A stretch of DNA of 37,500 nt. Source: Symbiodinium natans (Eukaryota; Sar; Dinophyceae; Suessiales; Symbiodiniaceae). Shown here piece by piece: positions 1 through 10,949 of this stretch. Location: positions 1 to 37,500 of the forward strand of contig CAJNDS010000401.1 of NCBI GenBank assembly GCA_905221605.1, written 5' to 3'. The notes below the pieces were generated by a model that saw nothing but the letters and a program-made list of their open reading frames with translations, searched no databases and was not told the origin of the DNA. The position numbers were made by a program, and so were the translations under genes. Position 1 is the first letter of the stretch. Each line of letters starts with the position of its first letter.

Positions 1-412
1 AAAAAAACACCAAAAAAACAATAGACAACCAATAGGAAACCAATAAAACCCAATTCAAACCAATAGGAAGCCTAGAAACCAATAAAAACCAATAGAAAAA
101 CAATTGAAAACCAACAAAATCCAACAGAAAACCAATTGAAACCAATAGAGAACCTAGAAAACCAAGAAAAACCAATAAAACCAATGGAAAACCAATAGGA
201 AAAATAGAAAACAAATAAAAACCAATAAAGACAACTAAAAAACAATAAAAAACAATAGAATTATTGGTTTTCTATTGGTTTTCTGTTGGTTTTCTATTTA
301 TCTATTGGCTTTCTATTTGTTTTATGGGTTTTTCTTGGTTTTCGAGGTTTCCTGTTGGTTTTAATTGGTTTTCTATTGGGTTTTATTGGTTATCTTTGGT
401 TTTCTATTGTTG
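1..412. repeat. Inverted pair of short-motif satellite arms
   Basis: Positions 1 to about 255 are a degenerate tandem repeat of an approximately 10-11 bp A/C-rich motif of the type ACCAATAGAAA. From about 260 to 412 the complementary motif (TTTCTATTGGT) repeats in the opposite orientation. The two arms meet near 256-262 with almost no spacer, so the region could fold into a long imperfect hairpin. The open frame over 264-476 is only a translation of this repeat and is not a gene. Confidence 0.8.
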
Positions 413-574
413 TCTATGTATCACTTCTAAATCACTGATCCTTATACTACCCCGAGATCCCTGGCTCTATCACTAACTACCCCCCCCCCCTTATCAGACC
501 TCCCTAAACTCCAGAGATCTCAAAAGATTGCCTTGAGAAGGAGCCTGATGATCTCTCTACAACAACCCAACCGA
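413..574. other. Short spacer with poly-C run
   Basis: No gene or repeat family is recognised. A run of ten C occurs near 481-490. Confidence 0.5.
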
Positions 575-1057
575 CTATTCAGAGAGAAATATTGAGAACA
601 TCCCTCGATTAAAAAGCAAAACTCCGAGCGCCCGAACCTGCACCTGAAGAGAGGGGTTCGTTCGTCTTTTTGCTGTTTTTCTTTTTTCGAGAAATGTTAG
701 GTTCCCCCTTTCGTGTGTCGAATACGCCAGAGCGTCTTTTTGTCCTTTTAGTGTTGGCGACGCAGCGAATCGGGCGCAGGGAAAAGCCAAGCTGCCCCCC
801 CACAAGAGGCTCGACCAGTCTTCCTGTGAGTAGAACGTCTTGGAAAAGACCTGAACGCTAGACCTCATTGCTAGAGTACTGGCGTTGAACTGGTCTTGGT
901 ATCCCAGAATCTTCCACCCCCACCCCGCCCCCCCGCCGTGGCCAGACCCCAAACCGTAGTAGCCTAGCACAGAACCGAAGTATCTTAGTACTAAGTCGTC
1001 AAGGTCTTCCCTGATGTTTGGTATCCTGGAACAGTCGTTTTGCGGCTGCATACACAC
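575..1057 (-). CDS. Possible coding exon, unknown protein
   Basis: The minus strand is open for 160 codons. The part at about 780-1040 reads like protein, with an acidic segment (EDLDDLVLRYFG), a glycine-rich stretch and then mixed sequence. The first codon of the frame is GTG, so this is not a clear start; an internal ATG lies at about 1051. It sits 3' of the VSR-like gene on the same strand, beyond that gene's stop at 1418, so it would belong to another transcript or be an untranslated segment. I recognise no family and it may be non-coding. Confidence 0.25.
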   Translation of the reverse strand: MCMQPQNDCSRIPNIREDLDDLVLRYFGSVLGYYGLGSGHGGGAGWGWKILGYQDQFNASTLAMRSSVQVFSKTFYSQEDWSSLLWGGSLAFPCARFAASPTLKGQKDALAYSTHERGNLTFLEKRKTAKRRTNPSLQVQVRALGVLLFNRGMFSIFLSE

Positions 1058-1417
1058 AGCATGCTGTACTAGATTCTTACCTTTCGCAAACTTGCTCTCT
1101 CATCGTTGACTCTACTTCTCACTCGAGTCCAGAATAGAAAATAATAGGTCACAGCACATGCTACGGCATAAAATGCTTGTACCCTGACGTAGCTACTGTC
1201 ATCTGGTGGTTGTCGGACATGTGGGATACATCATTGTCGTCTCACGCATCCACTGTTTTGGCCGGGAGCTGTAGCTAATCACCAGTACCCGTACTCTGCT
1301 CAGGTCGCAAAGCACCAGCTACAAGTGAGGTTCCCGGGCTTTAAAACGCACCAGTGCAGGCCTGCGGTGTGTGGACTGTACACAAGTCTGTACAATGATT
1401 CCAGCAGTGTTGGGTGA
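1058..1417. other. Intergenic or 3' flanking sequence, nothing recognised
   Basis: About 360 bases lie between the uncertain frame ending at 1057 and the stop codon of the VSR-like gene at 1418. I see no convincing reading frame or repeat. It would contain the 3' UTR of the VSR-like gene; no clear polyadenylation signal was identified. Confidence 0.4.
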
Positions 1418-2094
1418 TCATGCGTCCTGATGGAGGTCATAAACAGACATCTCCGAAGATGCGTCCAATCCACGCGACCGGGCGTCACGCAAAAAGCCGA
1501 GAAGCCAGCCGCCTGCGAACGACAGGATAGCAAGCAATCCCAAGGAAGCCCCAATCGCAAAGGGCAACATGGAGTGCGAATCCAGCCGCCAAGGTTTCTG
1601 CACGGATCCTTGGTGGTTTGCATCCATGCCTGGAGCTGTGGTGAAAGGCCGGTCGGTCACAGCAGTGGTCGCTGGGGTTGATGGCAAGGAAGGCTCGCTC
1701 GAGGGCTGAGAAGCGAGGACCTGGACATGTGGGGCGAGGTCCTGGACATCCGGGGTGCGCAGGGGGCCCGGCTTCGGACCTCGACTCTGCTTGACTTCAT
1801 GCCTGCTTGTGTGCAGTGAGTGTAGCGCAGCTGCCTTGTCCAGGATGGCAAGGGTGAGGTTGCCAAGTGTCAAAGCTGCATCGACCACATCACGGAAGGA
1901 CAGCGTGCCACTGGTCTCGTGAGTCTCGTCGCATTGTGAAGGTGCATGGACGAGGCCCGAACAGGCTGCACGGAAAACCTGGTCTGGGCTTGGGTCGCCT
2001 GCAAAACGCCATCCGTTCACACGAATGGCGCTCGGAGACCAGGCCTGCTCCTCCAGTTGCTGGCGCAACACCACCTCCGTCCTTGCCAAAGCAC
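1418..2094 (-). CDS. C-terminal exon of the VSR-like gene (stalk, membrane span, tail)
   Basis: This is the longest exon, 225 codons including stop. It begins after an AG at 2095-2096 and completes the Cys codon split from the exon ending at 2219. Its first 50 residues resemble the VSR segment ending in a Cys (here SAIRVNGWRFAG then VFRAACSGL). A low-complexity Ser/Pro/Thr-rich stalk follows where plants have EGF repeats. One hydrophobic segment (LPFAIGASLGLLAILSFAGG) then forms a membrane span, followed by a 23-residue tail ending SVYDLHQDA. The tail has a tyrosine but no perfect YxxPhi sorting motif, unlike plant VSRs. Intact in this frame. Confidence 0.75.
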
Positions 2095-2532
2095 CTGGGG
2101 ACTACAGAATTGGCAAAGACACAAGCTTCGAGAGCCCGCACCCCACAGCTTCCATTCTACCGGAGACCATACTGTACCATACTTTACAAAGGTTCAAACA
2201 TGATCACAGCCCAGGCACAACGGCGAACAGAATCTGCATCGATTCCCAGTTCGCGCATGAGCCCGAATGAACACATCTCCCCGAACATTGTGTCTCCGAA
2301 CGTGGTGTCCCTCCACCGGGTGCCCAACAGGCACCTTGCTGCAAATCTCTCCATGTAATCCCAGTACTTCGCCTAAGCTGCCCGGATGAAACGCTCGAAT
2401 TCTGCTACTGCTACTGCTGCTGCTACTACTCTACTGCTACGACTGCTACGACTGCTACTACTGCTGCTACTCCTACTCCTACTCCTACTCCTACTCCTAC
2501 TCCTACTCCTACTCCTACTCCTACTCCTACTC

Positions 2533-2622
<90 letters not shown>

Positions 2623-5600
2623 CGACGACGACGACTACTACGCTGCATGTTTACTACGCAGTTTGCATTACAACATACTATTTGGTATACGACTTAGTAC
2701 TTCTACTCTCTAGTATACTCTACTCACACCACGGGTGTCTATGGAATCCAAGGCACTGCATACTGGGATGGTCGCTGTGATCTTGGAGCCTGCCAAACAC
2801 GTACATCTGGTTGCGCGGGTTTGGGGCTAGTGACACTAGGGTTTATGGGGAAGGGCCGGGAAAGGCTGGAGAGCTCAAGGGCCATGCAAGCCTCTAGTGT
2901 CAGTGACTGGAGCACTGCGGGTTTGATGCATTTGAAACGTCTTACGATTCTTACGGCTCAACACCTTTCAAAAGTCTAGAGTATTCTAATAGTACAGAGC
3001 CGGGATAGAGTGTGTGCATGTGCGTGTGTGTGCGTGAAGTCTCGATATAGTCCAGTTCAGCAAGTTTCCCAATGCCCCGAGGTTTTGAAGCATGGGCTCC
3101 TGGGTCATCTCGTGCAGGCAAAATTGCCGCACATCCTCCTCCAAGACTTCCCTGCCGCTCACATGCCCTCCATCTGCCTCCTCCGCATTTTGAGCGACTC
3201 GGAAAGATGGCTTAGGGTTTAGGGTTGCGTGCTTGGAGAGCCGGCTCATGGTGCTAGACTGAAGAAGAGCATTTACCGAGTATAGAGTGTAGAGGATGTC
3301 CAGCAGCTGCAGAACCCTCGCAAATACTGAGATGCTGGACTTCAGCTGTTGGGTAAGCATCGCAACATGTGCCTTTGCATACAAAAACGTACTCGAGTAT
3401 AAGGTAGTCTAGTTCGTCTCTCTGTATATGTACGCACACTCCTTGTCTACGCATAGTCCCTGTTTCTGTATGGGCATAACATCCACTATGCTTTCGGGAC
3501 ATCCTAGATACTAGATACTTGATACAAGACATTGTCTATCCTATTTACTGTAGACAAAATTCTCTTTATACACTAGTTCATACTACTTGCAAGGCGTCTC
3601 CTCGGCACAGTAGGCATGTTCCTTGTCCCAGCAGCTGCGGGAGGAGTTGCCGCCAGTCTCCAAGCTGAAGATGGCATAGTGCGGCTTGAAGATCATGAAC
3701 TGCGTAGTCTGCTACTCTATGATGTCTAGTATTCAGTATACTCCTCTATGTGGCGTATAGTATAGTATAATTAGTATAGATTGATCGTCAGATATGTTGA
3801 ACCTTGAAATCACGCGCGGGGGGGGGGGGGGTTCAAGTGCTCCGCTCCGCCCCGGCACCTCATTGAGCACCCTCCGCTTGGCGGCAAAGTCGCTCATGAA
3901 TTGCATGTTCCTGAACGGCTGAAACATGAGGGTGCTTCTCAAAAAAAACCTCTACACAAGTCCTTTAAGCGGGACCCTCTAGATGGGAGTTTCTCAAAAA
4001 GGACGGCCTAACTGGGACTCCAAGGGATGTGGCTGACTATAAGGGGGTAAAAGGGGTCCTTTACGGCATTATATAGGAATGTGAGAGCCACGTGACCCTA
4101 CACTTCTAAACCCTAGGCCGCTCCATGGTTCAGTGAGTTGGAGGACATATATGAGTACTTTTCTATACGATGTAGTATACTATATTAATCTACATACACA
4201 AAAGTATACTTTTGACTATATAACATATACTCTTCAATATTCTGTTTTAGTAGGTGCAAGACTATACTGGTGTACAGGGCTTCAGGCAACGAAAGAGGAT
4301 TTGCCATGCCTAAGTTTTCAGGATTCTCGAAGAGTGCCTAGAAAGCTTGGAGGCCCAACGAGCTATAATTGTGGTGGAAGATACACCGTACTAGTTCGGC
4401 CTAGATGTATATAGTATACTACACACCACTGCCCCTAGGAGTTTCTCAATATTCTCCTCAGACCATCTCTTTTAGGGACCAGCGGAATCCCCTGAAAATG
4501 CCTCTGTACCCCCCTCCCATTTTGAGAAACTCCCATCTAGTAAATGTTCAGGGACGGAAGCCCTTAAAATACGATAGTACAACTAGACACTATACAGAAC
4601 ATTCTGATACTCTACAATACTATACGATACTACCACGAGACCATGCTCTTCTCTCTATGGCATATGCGCTTCTTACAGCCATCACGGCCGAGGCCGGTTC
4701 TTACTTCACAAGCCCCTCCCTTCTGTGTAGGCTCGGCCGGGAGCCTGAACTCATCCACATGTCCAGCTGGACCACGTTGTCGGTTGGCAGGCTCCATGCG
4801 AGCTGGAGGATTACCTCGCCGTACCTTGCCGGTTCTGAGGGGCAATCTGCCGGCTGTTCTATACTCACGAAAGCTGCAGGACATAGTCAGGGTTATGAAC
4901 AGGCCCGGCTCACAAAGTACAAGTTGCTTACACAAGGTCTTTCGAGATACTCCGCAGCGTTGAGGAGTTGCTCTCCATCTTTCCGCGAGATGAGGATGGA
5001 CGGGGTTGTGATGCCGGCGCCGTTGCCGTCGTCGCCCAGGATGATGCTTGAGAGGTCTTCAGCCTTCCAGTGGCTCCGACAAGTGCTGTGTCTCATGGCC
5101 ATAACCATGCTTCTATATATTGCAATGTAGTACACTAAGTCACTGAGCCACTATAACAACTCCAATTCCTTGCCCCAAGCAACGCTTCTCTAACTTCCCT
5201 GCCAGCACTGAGCCCTTTCATTTTTGCAACCAAAAACAGGGTGTGGGCTCTAAGGACTCTAAGGGCTTAAGGGTTTAAGGGGTCCCCCCCCCACGCCTGC
5301 AAGTTGGACTCTTTCCGATCGACGAAGAGAACGGCATGCGCGCCCTTTGCCTCGGCAACCCGCACCTCAGAGCAGAACAGGGGCGAGCAGCCCCTTAAAG
5401 GGAAGAACGCATATAGGCTTTGGGGTTTTTAGAGTTTAGGGGCGGAACAGCAGTAGTGCCAGAAAGGGGGAGAACGTAAAAGGGTTCAGGGGCTTAGGCT
5501 GCGGGGGGTTTGCATGGGATTTTAGGGGCTTGGGGGCTGGGTATGCTCAGGTAAACTCCTGACAAGGGGCTTCATAGGGCTTGGGTTTAGGGTTTGAGGT

Positions 5601-8498
5601 TTAGGGGCTATATAAGGATTGATTGGGGTTTAGGGTTATAGGGATTAGGGAGTCGTCTTACTCGTGTCAGTTAGAAGGAAATAAACACGATGGTAGGCTT
5701 TGAAGGGCACGCCGCCGCCGGTCTTCAAGATGTCAGGATTGTTTTAACCAATAGTATACTAGGTGCTGCACTCTACTCTACTGTCCTGAAATTCTCCTAT
5801 CTACCTACTTCATATCATACAATATGCTATATACTACACACCCTATACTATACTACACACCAAACCTGGAGATTGACAATGCTCGCGCGCGAAACGCGCG
5901 TCCCGTTGCCGAAAACCGCGCTCGCCGAGGAAGCGCACCAAACTCAAGGTGTCTCACGGTATCCACGTCGCGCTCGACGACCGTCACGAAGGAAACTCGT
6001 CTCCATGCACTAAACCTCTAGGCTCCGTGCGACACATTGCTATCGACGACCCTTGTGCATGAAACGCATCTCCGTCCACGCCCCTGTGAAACGCGCCAAG
6101 TGCTCGTGCGCACATCGAGCCTCAACATCGACGACCGTCTTGCGCTATGCCGGCAGACCTTGCGCCACACCCGACACGCGGCAGGATGTAAACCTTTTCT
6201 CAGAAAAACTCAAACCCAGAAAAGGCCCAGCTACACCAGCATGCTGTCATGAACTATTGTATACTTCATCTTACTATAGTCTGAACCTAGCCTCCTCTAG
6301 TCTATAGAGGTGCATCATATCATACGATCTACTACTGCAGCCTCAGTGAATTATACGACATTATATTCAACTACGGTATATCATACCCAACAGCAGTAAA
6401 CCCCCCAAAAGCCACCTTGGTGGTGAACGAGCACTTCCCTCTCTCGACCATGACGATGTTCAGGAGCTGTGCCCCCAGTTTTGCATCCTGGGCGGAGATG
6501 AACTGTTCCAAGAATGGGGGTTCAGGGCTAGGGCTTAAGGGTTAAGGGTTAAGGGTTAGGATTTAAGAACAAGGGTTTAGGGTTGGGTTGGGGGTTTAGG
6601 GTCATTTGGTGCCTGGTTCCAGGACATTGGGTTTGTAGAGGGGGTTCAAGGAAACCCCACACCCTGAACCCAGAACACGTCTTCGATCCAGTGTTGCTCA
6701 ACTTCAAGACCTGGGATTCCCTATTGTCAGAAGCGTTTTGACGTCCGCCACAAGCAACAAGATACGTGTTTGGGGTCGAGGGTCCCTGGAGCCAATGCAG
6801 AAACCCCAAACCCTGACCGTGTTAAGAAGGCCAGGGAGGGCCGGATGAGGATGAGCAAGATGAGCGCAGCTTGTAATCCAACTTTTTATGCAATTGGAAT
6901 ACCTTGTACTCTGATAAATTGCAAGTTCGATGGTGAACCCCCTATAGCCCCGCTCCGCCCCACCCCTCTTCAACAAGTGTGAAGCTTGGCAAACCTCTCA
7001 GGTGTGTGTTGTTGGCTGGGGGGAAAGGGTTGACGGGCACCCCGCCCATCCCTTCCCTCCCCCCCCCTCCCTGCGCTACAAAAGAAAGCAAACTCGGACG
7101 TCGTGGGTCTGCGGTCTGAGCCCAAGGCACTTAAATTTGGAGGGTGTAGGGGATTAGGAGTGGCACCCGTGCCACTACCTCACGGGAAGCCCCCCCCTGG
7201 ACCCTCTGAACCCAAGAACACCCATGAGTCCGAAAGAAATGAGCCTCCAGCTTCCCAGCTTCCCAGCTTCCCCTGACCAAGGCACTGGGATGATGTAGTC
7301 CTCCATGGTGCAGTGGGCAGCACCTGTGAGGGACTTGCCGTAGACAAGCCTGCCCACGACCTCGCGGTCAGGAGTTTTACCTTCGGGACTGCCGCTTTTT
7401 ATGGTATACTATCATCAACAATAGAATACTATCGTATGCGATTCTATACTGTTGTGTACTGTAGACTACTGCAGCCTACACCCGTGCACGATGGGTTTGG
7501 GCTTTGAAGATTTTCGGCAATACAATTTATCAGGCTATGCTGTAGAGCTCGAGAAACACCGTTCTAGTTCAGGACAGTATCGTCGCTGGTTAGTCTGGCA
7601 TGTCCAGCACAATGTGCTAGACCAGAAGCTTCGGCGCCCCCCAAACAAAAACGGGTATGAAACAAGCAAGGTTGCAGTGTCGCCGTAGTACGGGGCCCCG
7701 AACATTGCAGTGGTACCAAGAAGTCTGCCATCGGTGAATTTGGAAGCCAGCCATTTGGGCGACAGGACCTTGATCTGGCAGCTAACGAGCCTCGGTCTCA
7801 AGGAGGTCACGTTTGGAGTTAAGGGTTTGTGTCATTATTTCTTGATTTTTAACAGTAGAGTCTACTGGAATTATAGAGGGACGGTAAGGGACATACCATT
7901 TGTAGTTCTTGAGGCTTCCGCATTTTAGCAGCCACTCCCGCCACCATGATTGTGGCATTTTGCTCTCACGCTGACGATGCTAAACTGAAGCGCATACGGT
8001 CTGATCCAACCTGGCCCCACACCTTTCCCTCAACCCTAAATCCTACTGTGTTCGCCTTGAATCGAAGGTACCCCTATACCCAAAAGGACCTTAGTCTGAT
8101 TTTGACCGGAGGAATGGTATTAAACTTGGAGAATTGGAGCTTGTTTTGATTCCTTCCGCTGCCCCTTATGTGCGCCAGTGCACCAGCATTCCCCCCCCCC
8201 CCTTCCATGGGCATCCCTTCCCCTGTGGCTCATGGTGGTTCATGGCATTTTTTGCGCGCGGCGGCTTGAAGCTGTTTCAGGTTCAGAGTTTAGGGTAAGG
8301 CTTTAGGGACTTTAGGGTCCAGGATTTTCACTCTGCCCCCCGTGGTTCATGGTGGGTGGGTTTGGGGTTTAGGGTTTAAGGTTATGTTGAGGGTTTAGTG
8401 TTTCTCCGCTCCCTCCGGGATTTAGGGGCTCACTGACATAGAAACGAATACGAATCGAGATATATATATATATGTATATTTTAGAATGCCTTTGGGGT

Positions 8499-8539
<41 letters not shown>

Positions 8540-8737
8540 CACACACCCTAAAGGGGTCCCCCACAGAACTAGTCAAGTATGCAGTATATTATACTGCATA
8601 CCTTCGTAGACTCTGGTGAAATACACCCAAACCCCTGAACCCCTAAACCCTAGTCCCGAACAGAACAAGATGTCTGGGCCAGGTGGCTGGGTCCAGGCGA
8701 GCCCAAGAAGCCATGGCAGCCACCATGTTCCCAGCAT
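1418..8737 (-). CDS. Vacuolar-sorting-receptor (VSR/BP80)-like protein, multi-exon gene
   Basis: Type I membrane receptor of the VSR family, which in plants sorts soluble hydrolases to lytic compartments. Exons read 5' to 3' on the minus strand: 8737-8675 (signal peptide, MLGTWWLPWLLGLAW), 7774-7676 (LSPKW...FGAPYYGDT), 7360-7286, 6487-6416 (VMVERGKCSFTTK), 5365-5297 (AEAKGAHAVLFVDR), 5063-4951 (ILGDDGNGAGITTPSILIS; PA domain), 4824-4753 (GEVILQLAWSLP), 3910-3859, 3699-3601 (FMIFKPHYAIF), 3180-3100 (GREVLEEDVRQFC), 2276-2219 (MRELGIDADSVRR), 2094-1418 (C-terminus). Neighbouring exons join in phase except between 3180-3100 and 2276-2219. There an exon for the W/C-rich segment is probably missing; 2806-2774 is a weak candidate. 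Order and motifs follow plant VSRs, but the EGF-like repeats are absent. Donors include GT, GC and GA. Boundaries are by eye; the first and ninth exon ends are least certain. Confidence 0.82.
2401..2640. repeat. Compound microsatellite (CTG/CTA, CTACTC, CTA, CGA)
   Basis: The plus strand runs through (CTG/CTA)n at 2401-2468, a hexamer (CTACTC)n to about 2533, (CTA)n to about 2621, then GACGAC. The translations (poly-Leu on plus, poly-Ser/Arg on minus) are low-complexity artefacts. It lies in an intron of the VSR-like gene, between the exons at 3180-3100 and 2276-2219. Confidence 0.95.
3979..4540. mobile_element. MITE-like element with 21-bp perfect terminal inverted repeats
   Basis: The left end at 3979-3999 (CTAGATGGGAGTTTCTC...) is the exact reverse complement of 4520-4540. 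The 562-bp element is AT-rich inside, with many TATAC/GTATA stretches, and encodes no transposase that I can see. CTAG at both outer ends could be a 4-bp target duplication or part of the palindromic terminus. Related partial termini (GTTTCTCAA) occur near 3931 and 4437, suggesting nested or repeated insertions. It lies wholly inside the intron between the VSR-like exons at 4824-4753 and 3910-3859. Confidence 0.7.
5240..5660. repeat. Degenerate TTTAGGG-rich intron sequence
   Basis: Scattered imperfect TTTAGGG/TTAGGGG motifs occur across this stretch of the VSR-like gene, around the exon at 5297-5365. Similar tracts occur at 6520-6610, 8280-8430 and 8790-8840. They are too degenerate to be uniform arrays. 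Confidence 0.55.
8461..8536. repeat. (TA)n and (AC)n microsatellites
   Basis: An AT dinucleotide run at about 8460-8475 is followed by an AC run at about 8502-8536. Both lie in the first intron of the VSR-like gene. Confidence 0.9.
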
Positions 8738-10020
8738 TTTAACACAGCACACCATATACAAGACAGTAGACCAGCAACATTTTTTTGAGGGGATTAGGAT
8801 TTGGGGTTTTAGGGTATCAGGTTTAGGGTTTAAGGTTCTTTTGTACACCGTAGTATATTGTAGTATGCTATCCTGTACTGCAGGGACGGCGTGGAGCCGA
8901 AATTGAACTGAACCGAACTGCAACGGAACCGAACGGGTGGAACCCCACGAGCCGAACAGGAAAGAAAACCGAACCGAACAAACATTCCAAATGAGGGTGT
9001 GTTTTCCCCCTGGCGCCAAATTTGCACAAACACACAGGACAGTCCCTGGGGCATCGAGGCTGCAGGGTGGGTTTCCCGGCCCCCGGGAAATGCACAAGGA
9101 GGCAACATAGCCCCTAGTGCTAATTAAGTGAGCGTGCCCTTTCCCGGGCCCCAGAAAAGCGCCTTGCGTCCCCATATACTATCTCAGAGAAGCCTTCCAG
9201 AACTGGTGTACTCCAAACGCACGGTATGCTGTCAGCGTATCTCCCATTGGGATGCAAAACAAGGCTTGCACTGGTCCCTGGACACTCAATAACCTTGGAC
9301 CACAAAGACCACAAGACCCCTCACTGAGCACTCCACTCCGGCACTCCAGGACCAATCCATAGCCACTCCAAAACTGCCCCAATCCCACTCCAAATGAACA
9401 TCTAGCTAGGAGCTCTCTAACAGCACTAAACCGCACCACTCCAAAAAACAGTCCCTCACCTTCGGCAAAACAAACAAACGGACAAACAAAACAAAAGCTG
9501 AATGCAGGGATGAGCTTGCACATGCGAAGTTCGTTCGAACAGGACCGCCCACTTTGGAACTTCAGCTTCTGGAGGAGAAACAAAACCCACCCAACAAGCA
9601 CGCCAACCCCAAAACCTGAGGCGCAGGCTTCCGCAGGGATGCTTTTCGGGGGCCGGCGGATCTTTGAAGCACAAATGCGGTGTGGAGGTTTGGGGTATGG
9701 GGCGAGGTCACAGCTTCCGGTTTGGAGCTTGGGTCCCGTTCAGTCTAGGAGTTCGCTGAATCGTATGGATGAACCCGTGCTGTGGGCCGAAAGGCTCAGC
9801 ATCCGTACCTACTTCAGCAAAGAAAGACAGCTTCGGGCAAATGCTTCGCGGACGAATCTGTTACCGGTAACATTTCCGGGTCCCTCGCGGGGCATCTGGG
9901 AAAAACATGCAAACCCACCCCGAAGTGGCATCTATTCGGACTGAGCCGTCAGTATAAAAAGCCGAACAAGCGAATCATGGAGCTCCAGAATGACGCTGTA
10001 GACCCCACTTTAATACTCCA
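8738..10020. other. Region upstream of the VSR-like gene, no gene recognised
   Basis: This stretch holds the presumed promoter side of the VSR-like gene. A degenerate CCGAAC/GAACTG repeat lies at about 8895-8985, and recurrent CACTCCA motifs lie at 9325-9455. Open frames here (for example 9179-9601 minus and 9510-9944 plus) show no recognisable domain, and I do not call them. Confidence 0.4.
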
Positions 10021-10135
10021 GGGTTTAGGGTTTAGGGTTTAGGGTTTAGGGTTTAGGGTTTAGGGTTTAGGGTTTAGGGTTTAGGGCTTAGGGTTTAGGG
10101 TTTAGGGCTTAGGGCTTAGGGCCTAGGGTTTAGGG
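10021..10135 (+). repeat. Telomere-type (TTTAGGG)n array
   Basis: About 16 near-perfect heptamers, with a few TTAGGGC variants at the right end. Plus orientation. Confidence 0.95.
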
Positions 10136-10256
10136 TGGCCAACCCTCCAGGTGGCGCCATGAGCAGTTTCACGAATATCTCTGTAGTTGCAGAGCAGGAG
10201 CATGGGTCGAGGGGCCGAGGCTCCACCCCTCCCTGCCACTCCAAAGCAGCTTCGGG

Positions 10257-10390
10257 CTTGGGGTTTAGGGTTTTGAGGGTTTTGGGGTTTAGGGCTTAGG
10301 GTTTAGGGTTGAGGGTTTGGGGTTTAGGGTTGAGGGTTCAGGGTTTAGGGGGCACAGGGCTTAGGATGCTTAGGGGTGACCTCATGGGAT
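10257..10390 (+). repeat. Degenerate TTTAGGG array
   Basis: Imperfect TTTAGGG, TTGAGGG and TTTGGGG heptamers. It is separated from the previous array by about 120 bases, which contain a short minus-strand open stretch of unknown meaning. Confidence 0.85.
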
Positions 10391-10507
10391 TCTGCCTCGG
10401 ACTCGGGCCCCCCAGGTTGCATCTTTGGATCTGAGAGCCCTTGGAAACCATCCTTTGGGGATTCATGGGGGGCCAGATTCGGAGCAAAAACGCCGGAACA
10501 CCCTATA

Positions 10508-10686
10508 TGTCAAAGATAGGGTCAATCTAAAGCTAACTGAAAAGCTGGGACACTCCGCACTTTTCCCGGGTTCGCTGCGGTGTGTGTCCTTGTTCGAGCC
10601 TGTCGTCGACAAGACGTTCCGAGGCTCTGGTGTGCATTCCACATGCACCTGGTGCACAGCTTCCTGTACTGCGTAGATGTTTAACA
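10508..10686 (-). repeat. 3' LTR of the retrotransposon
   Basis: 179 bp, identical to 20430-20608 except C/T at one site (CCCGGG here, CCTGGG there). On the coding strand it starts TGTTAAAC and ends TTTGACA. The LTR is very short for a 10-kb element. Confidence 0.97.
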
Positions 10687-10696
10687 CCCCGCCTTC
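10687..10696 (-). promoter_or_regulatory. Polypurine tract (plus-strand primer)
   Basis: The coding strand reads GAAGGCGGGG directly before the 3' LTR. This is the position and composition expected for the PPT of an LTR element, though one C interrupts it. Confidence 0.7.
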
Positions 10697-10949
10697 GAAG
10701 CTGGTGAAAGTCGTTCCTAGACTAAGCTAGCTTCGACTGTCGTGGGCTAAGTTGATTACTCGGATCATTTTCCTTTAGTCAACAAAAGCGAAAACAAAGT
10801 TCCTGAAAGTTGCCAGTAGAACGGATACTCCATCCTTTGTTCTGGCTTCCTTCTCATCTTGAAACTCACTCCTCACTGCTCGACTGAGCGCTGCTGATCC
10901 TTCCTCTGCTTTTCCTTGCTTCTCTTCTCCTTCGCTTCTTTTCCTTCCT
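10697..10949 (-). other. Untranslated 3' segment of the retrotransposon
   Basis: About 250 bases lie between the stop of the RT-RNase H frame and the polypurine tract. No open frame of interest. The strand facing the coding strand is C/T-rich. Confidence 0.6.

Noticed and set aside
1867-2358. 163-codon plus-strand frame
   Set aside because: Antisense to the C-terminal VSR-like exon and the exon at 2276-2219; no domain of its own.
2373-2697. Open frames of poly-Ser/Arg and poly-Leu
   Set aside because: They are translations of a trinucleotide/hexanucleotide microsatellite inside an intron.
4405-5130. 241-codon plus-strand frame
   Set aside because: It lies antisense to two VSR-like exons (4824-4753 and 5063-4951) and crosses the TIR element; the minus-strand exons have matching family motifs.
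9179-9601. 140-codon minus-strand frame with hydrophobic stretches
   Set aside because: Composition follows a local CACTCCA-type repeat and no family motif is visible; upstream of the VSR start with no supporting splice signals.
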